From Holophagaceae bacterium (GTDB lineage Bacteria; Acidobacteriota; Holophagae; Holophagales; Holophagaceae): DNA of 64,000 bases. Position 1 is the first letter of the stretch, and each line of letters begins with the position of its first letter. Shown piece after piece: positions 38,231 to 46,780 of the stretch. Location of the stretch: NCBI GenBank assembly GCA_025361125.1, contig JANYBM010000140.1, positions 1-64,000 on the forward strand, read 5' to 3'. The position numbers and the translations under genes are program-made. The notes below the pieces were generated by a model. It made no database searches, was not told the origin of the DNA, and saw only the letters and a list, made by a program, of their open reading frames with translations.

Positions 38231-38806
38231 ATGTTCATCAATAAAACCAAAGCACATTCACCTGTTGTCCACAGCCTCCTGGGCAAGGGCACCCTCTGGA
38301 AGGGTGAGATCCACACGGGTGAGCATTCCCTACGGATCGAAGGCACCCTGGAGGGCACCATCCATAGCGAAGGAGAGGTTACTATCGCGCCTTCAGGCCT
38401 GGTGAACGGCACCATCCACGCCAAGCACATGATCGCCACGGGGAAAGCCAAGGGGGTTTTCAAGATCCTGGAATGCCTAGAGATCCATGGCACCGGATGT
38501 GTCGAAGGTGAGGTAGAGGTGGGTAGCCTGGTGGTGGATGAGGGCGGCACCCTGCAAGGCACCTGCAGCCGCCGCGGTATGAACAAGCCGGAAAACCTGG
38601 CGCACAAACCCGAAGACAAAGTCGAGGCCAAGTCTGAAATAAAGTCCGATAAATCCAAATCCGAGATTAAGAAAAATGGCACCGCCGCGCATGGTCCCGT
38701 GCATGTGACAATCCCACCGCCTAACCATTCCGAACAAAAAAGCCTAGATGAAAATGCAGTTTTGGTGGGCGCTGGGGCCAATGGTAAGGGCAGCGAGCGC
38801 AGTTAG
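38231..38806 (+). CDS. Bactofilin (polymer-forming cytoskeletal protein)
   Basis: LLGKGTLWKGEIHTGEHSLRIEGTLEGTIHSEGEVTIAPSGLVNGTIHAKHMIATGKAKGVF beta-helix repeats. Confidence 0.88.
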   Translation: MFINKTKAHSPVVHSLLGKGTLWKGEIHTGEHSLRIEGTLEGTIHSEGEVTIAPSGLVNGTIHAKHMIATGKAKGVFKILECLEIHGTGCVEGEVEVGSLVVDEGGTLQGTCSRRGMNKPENLAHKPEDKVEAKSEIKSDKSKSEIKKNGTAAHGPVHVTIPPPNHSEQKSLDENAVLVGAGANGKGSERS

Positions 38807-38848
38807 GGCAGTTAGCCGCAGTTCGGTCAGTTAGGGGTAGTTGCGGTG
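38799..38848. repeat. Degenerate 9-11 bp tandem repeat (gcagttagg)
   Basis: gcagttagg gcagttagcc gcagttcgg tcagttagggg tagttgcgg; the first unit supplies the bactofilin stop codon TAG. Confidence 0.6.
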
Positions 38849-38890
38849 TGGCCAGTTTTTTTGGCCAAACCGTTACATCCCCACCTCGTA

Positions 38891-38913
38891 TCGCAGGCAG
38901 TGCCTGCTCCCAC
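38891..38913. repeat. REP-like palindrome
   Basis: tCGCAGGCAGTGCCTGCtcccac: perfect 7-bp stem with 1-nt centre plus GGGAGC-type flank (reverse strand GTGGGAGCAGGCACTGCCTGCGA). Confidence 0.6.
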
Positions 38914-38961
38914 TCGCCGCGCTCATGGACGTGGAGCCCCTATGCCGACGGAACGTATGGC

Positions 38962-40014
38962 CTAGGCAGGAAACAGGCCTGGCATCCATAACCCGGCCTT
39001 TTCGGACAATCCCAAAGATAGGTTCATGTTCTGCACGGCTTGGCCCGCCATCCCTTTCACCAGGTTGTCCAGGGCTGCGAATAGGACCGCACTGCGGCCT
39101 TTTACCGCGATTCCGATCTCACAAAAATTCGTTCCCACCACCGAAGCGATGCGCGGGGAACCATCAACCTGTCGAATGAAGGGTGCGTTCCGGAAAGTTT
39201 TCTTGAATCGTTGCCTCAAGGTGATTTCATCCAGCCTTTCAGGAAGGAGCAACTGTATCGTGGCGAAGATGCCCCGCACCAGCGGAGCGGAATGGGGGAC
39301 AAAGGAGAGTTGGGCGGTGATGTCCAAACCTCGCAGCAAACCCTCCATTTCGGCCTGATGCTGGTGTTCCAGGGCCTTGTAGGCGCGAAAATCGTGGGCG
39401 CGGGTGGGGTGATGGGCCGTCTCTGAAGGCAGAGCACCGGAGCCGCTGGAACCGGTGACTCCGCTCACGGCCACGAAACCCAGGTTGAGACCCCGAAGCG
39501 GCAGCAAGGCCAACTGCACGGCCGTAGCAAAGCATCCTGGATTGGCGATGCGACTGGCTCCCCGCAACTCTGAAGTCTTCCATTCCGGCAATCCGTAGAC
39601 AAAGGCACCAAGCCGATCGGCGTAAGGATGGGGCTTCCCATAAGCGGCTTCGAACACCAAAGCTTCCGACAATCGAAAATCACCGCTGAGATCAATGAGG
39701 GTGACCCGGTCAGCGATGCCTGCAGTTTCCCACTCGGATTCCAAATAGGACAACTGCTTCGCCAGTTCAAAATGCGGCTGTGCCGAAAATACGACAATGG
39801 CGCCTTCCCTGGAAAGGGTTCCCCATTCTATGTCTGCGTAAAATATGTCACCCAAGAATCCCCGAAGATGTGGGTGGGCACTCCAGATCAATTGCCCCGA
39901 GTGGGACTTGGAGACGGACTGTATGGACGCAACGTTTGGATGGCCTATGAGCAGGCGAAGCAGTTCACCGCCACCGTAGCCACCAGCTCCCAGGATGACT
40001 GCGTGGACCTTCAC
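38962..40014 (-). CDS. argC: N-acetyl-gamma-glutamyl-phosphate reductase (or succinyl analogue)
   Basis: VILGAGGYGGGELLRLLIGHPNV, RIANPGCFATAVQLALLPL, FVPHSAPLVRGIFATIQ. Confidence 0.92.
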   Translation of the reverse strand: MKVHAVILGAGGYGGGELLRLLIGHPNVASIQSVSKSHSGQLIWSAHPHLRGFLGDIFYADIEWGTLSREGAIVVFSAQPHFELAKQLSYLESEWETAGIADRVTLIDLSGDFRLSEALVFEAAYGKPHPYADRLGAFVYGLPEWKTSELRGASRIANPGCFATAVQLALLPLRGLNLGFVAVSGVTGSSGSGALPSETAHHPTRAHDFRAYKALEHQHQAEMEGLLRGLDITAQLSFVPHSAPLVRGIFATIQLLLPERLDEITLRQRFKKTFRNAPFIRQVDGSPRIASVVGTNFCEIGIAVKGRSAVLFAALDNLVKGMAGQAVQNMNLSLGLSEKAGLWMPGLFPA

Positions 40015-41066
40015 GCCTGCACCGCCTTCCGTTTTTCCAAGAGGTCCAGAATGAAATCGCCGAGACCTTGGGCATCATTGCGTGCATTCCTGGCCGGCAA
40101 CCCCAGCGTTTGTTCCACAAAGCGCACCCCCACACGGTTATCCGTCGCGGGTCCGGCGACAAGATCCACTGAGATATCGAAACTCTCCTGCAGGAATTTC
40201 ACGCCCCCAGCAACACCCACTGGATCATTGGCACAAAGCACGAAAGCTGTGGAAAGAGGCCTCAGTTCAGGGTCTGCAAAAATGGCCTGGACACCGTATT
40301 CGCCCATGATGCCATCCCCGGTTTCAGCCACGATGACATCCACTCCGCGGGAAGCTGCCTCTGAAAAAAGCACCTTGGCTGCGGCCGCTGCGTTCACAGC
40401 GTTAGTGGTCACTACCCCCGCATCCGTGAAATCCAAAGCCACCTCGGCACCGTAATCCCGCATCCCGAGAATGTCCCGCATCAAACTCACACCCGTGAGC
40501 TTCAGCCCCCCCACCCGCAAACCAGCGGCGCGGAATCGTCGCACCAAGGCACATGCGGCTGCGGTTTTTCCGGAATTCATGCAGGTACCCGCCACAAAAA
40601 TCACGGGGCAATTGGGCAGCGGACCTCCGCTTTTCAAAGCTCCTTGCTGGATGTTGGCGGGATGCCCCTGCCGCTTCTGGAATTCAGGGTAGACCAAGAC
40701 TTGTCCCAATATTTCGATCTCGAACGGCGGGCCCACATCGGGATTATGGGAAACGCAATGGCCAAATACACCCCCCAGGTTCAAGACATTGAGTTTGTCA
40801 CCAGGTTGCACATTGGAAGGCAGCACGCCCTCGTAGCCATGGAGCGCATTGCGGTGACCCAGGGCCCCCACGATGAGATCCCCATTCTGCAACATGCTCA
40901 TGCGGCCGAATACATCTTCCAATTGGTTGTAGACACTTTTGTCGCCTAGGATCCGTCCAGCCAGAACCGCTCCTGCTTCGGCAGTGATGGCTTCCGTAAG
41001 CGTTACCATCCGGTCCAACCGGAGGTTCCGCGTGACGGATGCGACCTTATCCAGATGAATCCTCAT
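40011..41066 (-). CDS. Uncharacterised P-loop NTPase (DUF1611-like) embedded in the arginine cluster
   Basis: 351 aa; Walker A-like VIFVAGTCMNSGKTAAACALVRRFRAAGLRVGGLKLTG; 4-bp overlaps with argC and argG. Confidence 0.75.
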   Translation of the reverse strand: MRIHLDKVASVTRNLRLDRMVTLTEAITAEAGAVLAGRILGDKSVYNQLEDVFGRMSMLQNGDLIVGALGHRNALHGYEGVLPSNVQPGDKLNVLNLGGVFGHCVSHNPDVGPPFEIEILGQVLVYPEFQKRQGHPANIQQGALKSGGPLPNCPVIFVAGTCMNSGKTAAACALVRRFRAAGLRVGGLKLTGVSLMRDILGMRDYGAEVALDFTDAGVVTTNAVNAAAAAKVLFSEAASRGVDVIVAETGDGIMGEYGVQAIFADPELRPLSTAFVLCANDPVGVAGGVKFLQESFDISVDLVAGPATDNRVGVRFVEQTLGLPARNARNDAQGLGDFILDLLEKRKAVQA

Positions 41067-42256
41067 GAAGCCTCTCCAGCATTCAACGCAAGCATTTGGG
41101 GAACACCATAGAGCTTGGCGAAACCAGCAGCCTCGGCTCCACTCCAGAGATGATTGGCCTCACCATAGCTGGCAATTTTTGAATTCATCAGCCCAAAGGG
41201 GGAGCGCACCCCATCCACCGAAAAGCAGTGAGGATGCACCGTCAACCGCACGTCTCCGCTCACCTTCGACTGGCTGGATTGCAGGAATGCTTCCAGGTCA
41301 CGCACCAGAGGATCGAAGAACTTGCCTTCATGCAGCAGAGAACCATAAAGATTGCCCATGGATTCCTTCCAGAAAAGTTGCTGGCCGGACAACACCAACT
41401 TTTCCAATTCGCGATGGGCGCCAATGAGCAGGTGGGCTGCCGGAGCCTCGAAACCCACGCGGCCCTTGATGCCAAGAATCGTATCGCCAAGGTGCACACC
41501 GCGCCCGATGCCGTAGGTCTTGCCCAATCGGTTCAGCGCCAGGATGAGTGCCACGGGTTCCATGGCCGAGTCGTTCAAGGCTATCGGAACACCCCGCTTG
41601 AATGCGATCGTAAGTTCGAAGGGGGGCAGCTCGGGTGATACGGCGCCCCCAGGATAGGCCTCTTCCGGCAGCGATGACCATGGATCCAAGGTCTCTGCGC
41701 CGCCTATGCTGGTGCCCCACATGCCTTCATTGATTGAATACAGCAAGGTCTTGGCAGGCACCTCAAAACCCTTGGCCGCAAGAAAGGCAACCTCGTCCGC
41801 TCGGGATAACGCTAAGTCGCGAATGGGAGTGAGAATAGCAAGCTCTGGCGCGAGGCTGCGGAAAGCCACATCGAAGCGCACCTGATCATTGCCGGCACCA
41901 GTGGAACCATGGGCGAGTGCGTTCACACCCATTTCCTTCGCCACCGCCACCACCGCTTGGGCCTGGCAAACCCGCTCCGCGGAGACTGACAAAGGATAGG
42001 CCTGACCCCGTAGTACGTTGCCGTAGATCAGGGTGCGCAAAAAGCCATTGAAAAGTGTATTCCTGGCATCCACGGTTCGGTGCGACACCGCCCCCAGGGC
42101 GGCGCTGGCGGCCCCAATGCGGGCCAATTCTTGAATGGAGAACCCACCCGTATCCACCGTCACAGTGGTCACGGACCAGCCCTGCTCTTTCAGATACAAC
42201 ACACAAAAGGAGGTGTCCAGACCGCCAGAAAAAGCCAATAGCGCCTGCTTAGTCAT
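41063..42256 (-). CDS. argG: Argininosuccinate synthase
   Basis: Start moved to MTKQALLAFSGGLDTSFCVLYLKEQGWSVTTVTVDTGGF; AHGSTGAGNDQVRFDVAF, SINEGMWGTSIGGAETLDPW. Confidence 0.92.
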   Translation of the reverse strand: MTKQALLAFSGGLDTSFCVLYLKEQGWSVTTVTVDTGGFSIQELARIGAASAALGAVSHRTVDARNTLFNGFLRTLIYGNVLRGQAYPLSVSAERVCQAQAVVAVAKEMGVNALAHGSTGAGNDQVRFDVAFRSLAPELAILTPIRDLALSRADEVAFLAAKGFEVPAKTLLYSINEGMWGTSIGGAETLDPWSSLPEEAYPGGAVSPELPPFELTIAFKRGVPIALNDSAMEPVALILALNRLGKTYGIGRGVHLGDTILGIKGRVGFEAPAAHLLIGAHRELEKLVLSGQQLFWKESMGNLYGSLLHEGKFFDPLVRDLEAFLQSSQSKVSGDVRLTVHPHCFSVDGVRSPFGLMNSKIASYGEANHLWSGAEAAGFAKLYGVPQMLALNAGEAS

Positions 42257-43643
42257 TTCCACCTCCGAATTCAAATAGTGCGGTTTCCTTGGTGGCCCAA
42301 AAGGTTCGCTTGGCCTGAATCCAGGCGCGCTGGCCGTCCAATTCAACCTGCGTTTGATCCAGGCCCAGATCTTGGGAGGAACCGATATGCGAAGGCACTG
42401 GTTCGTCGCGCTCCGTTACAAATTCTCCAGCCTGGATTTGCTGCCCCACCACTTGATATGCCTCCCGGAAGGAAAGCCCCCGCCGCACCAGATCAAAGGC
42501 TTGTTGCGCGGCATAAAGATCATCTGAGCAAGCAGATTGAGCATTCTGCGTGTTCACTGTCAGGCCTGCAATCACTTTCGTGAGGATGCTGAAGGCTTCT
42601 AAGCCGATGCTCAGCGCCGCGAACGTGGGCTGCTTCAACAACTGCAAATCCCGATGATAATTCGAGGGCAACCCGACCGCGATCTGCTCCACCTGATGAG
42701 CCAGACCACGCAGCTCACCCATCCTGCCCCGCAACAGCTCCACTACATCGGGGTTCCTTTTTTGCGGCATGATGCTTGACCCGGTGGTGAACGCATCCGG
42801 CAAGGACAGAAACCCGAACTCCTCCGTGCTGTAAAGGGTTATATCCCACAACGCTTTTTCCAGCACGTACGCCACGGAATTAAGCCAGTGAAGGATGGCC
42901 AACTCGTGTCGGCCCCGAGAATTCTGGACATCCACCACGCTACGCTGCACGGCACTAAAGCCCAGTAGATCTGCGGTGAAGGCGCGATCCACTGGCAATG
43001 GCACACCGAATCCCGCGGCGCTTCCCAGCGGGCATTTGTCCAAGCGTGCCTGGAGCGCTTTCAAGGCCTCCAATTCCTCCAACAATCCTTCGGCAAAGGC
43101 AGCGCCCCAAAGCCCAAAAGTTGAAGGCATGGCCCGCCGAAGATGCGTGTAGCCAGGCATCTGCACGAACTCGTGGGCAGCTGAAAAATTCAGAAAAGCT
43201 TGGGCCACGGCAGCGATTCCATCACCGATATCGAGAAGCGAGTCCCGATAAAAAAGCCTCAGGGCCAGGATCACCTGATCGTTCCGCGATCTCCCCAGGT
43301 GAATGCGCCGGCCGGCCTCACCGAGTTTTTGGGTCAGCTGCGCCTCGATGGCCGTGTGGCAATCCTCCTGCTCTGCCGTGATGGTGAAGGCACCAGTCTT
43401 GGCCAGCTCTCGGATGGTGTTCAACTCGGCAACCAGAGCTGTGGCATCTGTGTCATTAAGGAGCCCGGTGGAAGCCAGCATCCGCGCGTGGGCGGCCGAA
43501 CCAACCGCATCGAAGGGCACCAGCAGCAAATCGCTCGCTGGGTCGTCACCCACAGTAAACCGATGGATCTCCTCATCCAGCGGCAGACCCTTGGCCCACA
43601 GTTGAGGCGAGGCAACCTTTTCAGTGGGTTTTTCACTGGGCAT
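42249..43643 (-). CDS. argH: Argininosuccinate lyase
   Basis: LGRSRNDQVILALRLFYRD, GYTHLRRAMPSTFGLW, FTTGSSIMPQKRNPDVVELLRGR. Confidence 0.94.
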   Translation of the reverse strand: MPSEKPTEKVASPQLWAKGLPLDEEIHRFTVGDDPASDLLLVPFDAVGSAAHARMLASTGLLNDTDATALVAELNTIRELAKTGAFTITAEQEDCHTAIEAQLTQKLGEAGRRIHLGRSRNDQVILALRLFYRDSLLDIGDGIAAVAQAFLNFSAAHEFVQMPGYTHLRRAMPSTFGLWGAAFAEGLLEELEALKALQARLDKCPLGSAAGFGVPLPVDRAFTADLLGFSAVQRSVVDVQNSRGRHELAILHWLNSVAYVLEKALWDITLYSTEEFGFLSLPDAFTTGSSIMPQKRNPDVVELLRGRMGELRGLAHQVEQIAVGLPSNYHRDLQLLKQPTFAALSIGLEAFSILTKVIAGLTVNTQNAQSACSDDLYAAQQAFDLVRRGLSFREAYQVVGQQIQAGEFVTERDEPVPSHIGSSQDLGLDQTQVELDGQRAWIQAKRTFWATKETALFEFGGGND

Positions 43644-44721
43644 GGCAGGCCTCGGTCGGGTGCTGTTGAATTTTTTCTGCCGCCTCGAAATAGTTGTGGA
43701 TGAGATTCAAATAACAATCCACACCTGCACTCAGCTCTGAGCGGGTGAGGTATTCGTTGGGCTGGTGGCTGCGATGGGTGTCGCCGGGGCCGATTTTCAC
43801 GGTAGGAATAGCCCCCAGGAAAGCCCAATCGCTGGTGGTGTGGGATCCCACGGGTCCCTTGTTGCCATTGGCCTTCAGCGCTGCCTTGAGAATGGGTTGA
43901 TCCGGGTCCGTGGCTTTGGGCAGGTACCGGGCGGAATGAACGATGACCTCACTTTCAAGTTGAGAGGCCAGTTCCGCTGCCATGGTTTGATGATCCAAAT
44001 TCGGGGTAGTGCGCAGATCCACATAGAATTCGCAGGAGTCTGGCACCTGATTCCGCGTGAGACCGCCGGTCAGTTGGGTCACCTGCGCTTTGGCAGCACC
44101 CAACAGTGGATGGCCAGGGAAGCTCAAGGCCGCGAGTTTAGAGATGTCACGGGCGGCCTTGTGGATGGCGTTATCCGCAAGCCCCGCATGGGCCACATGA
44201 GCACTTCGACCGTGGGCAATACATTTCAGAATGAGCATCCCCCGCTGTGCGCCACAGGCCTGTAGATTTGTGGGTTCACCCACAACGGCTGCATCCAAGG
44301 GGCCCAGGTTTTCGAGAATCGTCGAGATACCCTGGCCGCCGATTTCCTCTTCTGCCGTAAAAGCAAAGATAGCGGTGCCCTTTGGAGACTCGGCCTCGGG
44401 CAGTTGCAGGGCTGCGCACAGCATGGCTGCCACGCAGCCTTTGGCATCGTTGGAGCCCAATCCATAAAGTCGATCGTCCTGCCACTTGGGCTGATGTGGG
44501 TCCGTTTCCCAACCCTCACAAGGCGGTACGGTGTCGAGATGTGAATTGACCAACAAACGGGGGCTACCGCTCCCCACCTCAAACCAGAGGTTATTGGCGG
44601 AGCGCTGCACCGCGATGCCATGGGTTTGAAGCAGGGCTGTGATCCACTCTGCGATGGCGCCTTCATTTTTCGAAGCGCTCGGAATGCTCACCAGGGTCTC
44701 AAGAATTTGAGCAGGGGTCAT
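43633..44721 (-). CDS. M20-family deacylase (ArgE/DapE type; likely N-acyl-citrulline or N-acyl-ornithine deacylase)
   Basis: LLVNSHLDTVPPCEGW, LYGLGSNDAKGCVAAML, FAFTAEEEIGGQG, VVGEPTNLQAC, SHTTSDWAFLG. Confidence 0.85.
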   Translation of the reverse strand: MTPAQILETLVSIPSASKNEGAIAEWITALLQTHGIAVQRSANNLWFEVGSGSPRLLVNSHLDTVPPCEGWETDPHQPKWQDDRLYGLGSNDAKGCVAAMLCAALQLPEAESPKGTAIFAFTAEEEIGGQGISTILENLGPLDAAVVGEPTNLQACGAQRGMLILKCIAHGRSAHVAHAGLADNAIHKAARDISKLAALSFPGHPLLGAAKAQVTQLTGGLTRNQVPDSCEFYVDLRTTPNLDHQTMAAELASQLESEVIVHSARYLPKATDPDQPILKAALKANGNKGPVGSHTTSDWAFLGAIPTVKIGPGDTHRSHQPNEYLTRSELSAGVDCYLNLIHNYFEAAEKIQQHPTEACHAQ

Positions 44722-45659
44722 ACAACCACCTCGCTGGGCTGATGCGAAATTGACCCTGCTGCGTTATTGGCAGCGATCATGGTGCCACTGCCTTCATTGG
44801 TGAATACTTCCATCAGCAGCGCGTCTGGAACCAGGCCGCTGACCAGATGAACACTCGACACACCCCCGGCTAAAGCCTGTTTCGCGGCGTCAAGCTTGGG
44901 TCTCATTCCTGCGGTGATGGCTTTATTTTGTTCAAGCTGGGTGAGCTTCCCCAACGTCGCAAAGGGCACCAGCGTGGCTGGGTTGTTCACATCCGCCAAC
45001 AAGCCGGCCACCTTTAGCAGGAAGAACAGTTTTTCTGCCTTGAGTGCCACCGCCACCGCAGCTGCAAGCGTGTCAGCATTGGTATTGAATATCGCTCCTG
45101 CATCATCCCCGGTCAGGGGGGCGATGACCGGTACGAAACCACCTTGAAGGAGATGGGTGAGAAGGGTGGGGTCCACGGATTGGATATCACCCACCAGCCC
45201 GAAGTCCACAGAAGCCGGTTCCGCCACACCATCGGCCTGAATCAATACTGGAGGCCGTTTAGTGGCGGTGACAAGGCCTGCATCCACACCGCTGAGACCA
45301 ACGCAAGGCAACCCGGCGGCGCGAAAGTCGGCCAGCAAGTCCATATGGAGCTTGCCCGCGAAAGCCATCTTCGCGGCATCCAACACCGCGGGGCTGGTGA
45401 TGCGTCGGCCGCCGACTTTAGCGATGGGCAGGTCCATGGATTCGCAGAGTTGATCCAGTGAAGCACCGCCACCGTGAACGATCACCAATTGGATGGAAAA
45501 GCTCCACAGCAACGCCAATTGCTCTGCGACAGCCTTCCTGATGTTGGGTTGATCGAGCAGTTCCCCACCCAATTTCACGACAAACGTTTTCTGGCGGAAC
45601 TGGCGCACATACTTGGCCGCGGAGCGAAGCGTTGCATAGGGATTCGGGGTATGGGACAT
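44718..45659 (-). CDS. argB: Acetylglutamate kinase-like amino-acid kinase
   Basis: Start moved to MSHTPNPYATLRSAAKYVRQFRQKTFVVKLGGELLD; LVIVHGGGASLDQL, NTNADTLAAAVAVALKAEKLFFLLKVAGLL, AGMRPKLDAAKQALAGGVSSVHLV. Confidence 0.9.
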   Translation of the reverse strand: MSHTPNPYATLRSAAKYVRQFRQKTFVVKLGGELLDQPNIRKAVAEQLALLWSFSIQLVIVHGGGASLDQLCESMDLPIAKVGGRRITSPAVLDAAKMAFAGKLHMDLLADFRAAGLPCVGLSGVDAGLVTATKRPPVLIQADGVAEPASVDFGLVGDIQSVDPTLLTHLLQGGFVPVIAPLTGDDAGAIFNTNADTLAAAVAVALKAEKLFFLLKVAGLLADVNNPATLVPFATLGKLTQLEQNKAITAGMRPKLDAAKQALAGGVSSVHLVSGLVPDALLMEVFTNEGSGTMIAANNAAGSISHQPSEVVV

Positions 45660-45669
45660 GGTCGCCTCC

Positions 45670-45732
45670 GGGGTTGAGAAGTTGGAATTGAGGATTTTCG
45701 ATTGAGATTTTCGGTTGCAGGTTGACGAGATG
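45670..45732. repeat. Degenerate heptanucleotide tandem repeat
   Basis: ggggttg agaagtt ggaattg aggattt tcgattg agatttt cggttgc aggttga cgagatg, in the argB-argF' gap. Confidence 0.45.
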
Positions 45733-45770
45733 AAAGCGGCGGGAATACTGGCACGTTGGCTTTTTGGTTT

Positions 45771-45798
45771 AGAAACTTTTGACTTGAGGCTTAAGCAT
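45771..45798. repeat. Degenerate heptanucleotide tandem repeat
   Basis: agaaact tttgact tgaggct taagcat; overlaps the stop of argF' (45791). Confidence 0.4.
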
Positions 45799-46780
45799 TC
45801 AGCAGCCAATCCATGAGCGCGCGTTGAACGTGAAATCGGTTCTCGGCTTCATCTACCACACGGCTGCTGGGATGATCCAACACTTCATCGGCCACCTCGA
45901 CATTGCGACGAACCGGCAGGCAGTGCAGAAAGATGGCGCCTGCGGCCGCCTTGGCCATGTGCTCGCGATTAAGCATCCACAGGGCGTTCGATTTCACGGC
46001 ATCGGGACCCAATCCAGACACAGTGGAAGGACCCCAGGCTTTGGCATAGACAGCCTTGGCTCCATGCAGCGCCTCATTCTGATCATCCGTAATGGTTACG
46101 CTTCCTCCGGTGTAGGCCGCAAGAGACTGGGCCTCTGCCAACACAGATGGATGCAGGTCGAATCCCTCTGGACGAGCCACGCGAATTTCGCATCCAGCCG
46201 CCGCCGCAGTAAGGAGAAATGAGTTGGGAACCGCCTTCGGCAGGGGCTTGATATGGGGCGCCCAGGTCAACGTCACTGGCACCTTCTTGGTGGTTCCAAA
46301 CGTCTCCTTCACTGTCAGCAGATCCGCGAGGCCCTGGCAGGGGTGCTCCCGCGCGCTTTCCATGCTGATGACGGGCACCGTGGAATACTGCCGGAAGGCA
46401 TTCAGGACCGGGTCTAAATTGTCGGCATCATCATCACTACAGGTGGCGAAGGTTCTCACCGCCAGGGCATCCACGTACCGTGCAAGGACAGGTACGGCCT
46501 CCTTCACATGCTCGGCCCGATCGCCATCCATGATGGCCCCCAGACGGTCCTCAAGCTTCCAAACGCCATTGCCCACTTCCAACACCACAGCATTGCCGCC
46601 ACCCCGAACCATGACAGCCTCGAAAGAAGCGCGCGTCCGCAATGAAGGGTTGAAGAAGACCATCCCCAGCAACTTGTCCGTCAGATGCTTGGGAAACTTC
46701 CCTTTCCACGCGGTGGCCTTGGCAAGGATCGATTCCACACCCGCGGGGCCGAGATCTTGTATAGAGGTGAAGTGGTTCAT
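45791..46780 (-). CDS. argF': N-acyl-L-ornithine transcarbamylase (ArgF' family; probably N-succinylornithine type)
   Basis: GMVFFNPSLRTRASFE, MDGDRAEHVKEAVPVLARYVDALAVRTF, HPCQGLADLLTV, LTWAPHIKPLPKAVPNSFLLTAA, HCLPVRRNVEVADEVLD, VVDEAENRFHVQRALM. Closer to Xanthomonas/Bacteroides ArgF' than to canonical OTCase. Confidence 0.85.
   Translation of the reverse strand: MNHFTSIQDLGPAGVESILAKATAWKGKFPKHLTDKLLGMVFFNPSLRTRASFEAVMVRGGGNAVVLEVGNGVWKLEDRLGAIMDGDRAEHVKEAVPVLARYVDALAVRTFATCSDDDADNLDPVLNAFRQYSTVPVISMESAREHPCQGLADLLTVKETFGTTKKVPVTLTWAPHIKPLPKAVPNSFLLTAAAAGCEIRVARPEGFDLHPSVLAEAQSLAAYTGGSVTITDDQNEALHGAKAVYAKAWGPSTVSGLGPDAVKSNALWMLNREHMAKAAAGAIFLHCLPVRRNVEVADEVLDHPSSRVVDEAENRFHVQRALMDWLLNA

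Noticed and set aside
38852-38875. tggccagtttttttggcca considered as an intrinsic terminator
   Set aside because: The T-run lies in the loop rather than after the stem, and the stem is only 5-6 bp.
44718-45659. argB considered as an argB-argA (GNAT) fusion as in Xanthomonas
   Set aside because: The protein ends after the amino-acid kinase domain; no acetyltransferase domain follows.
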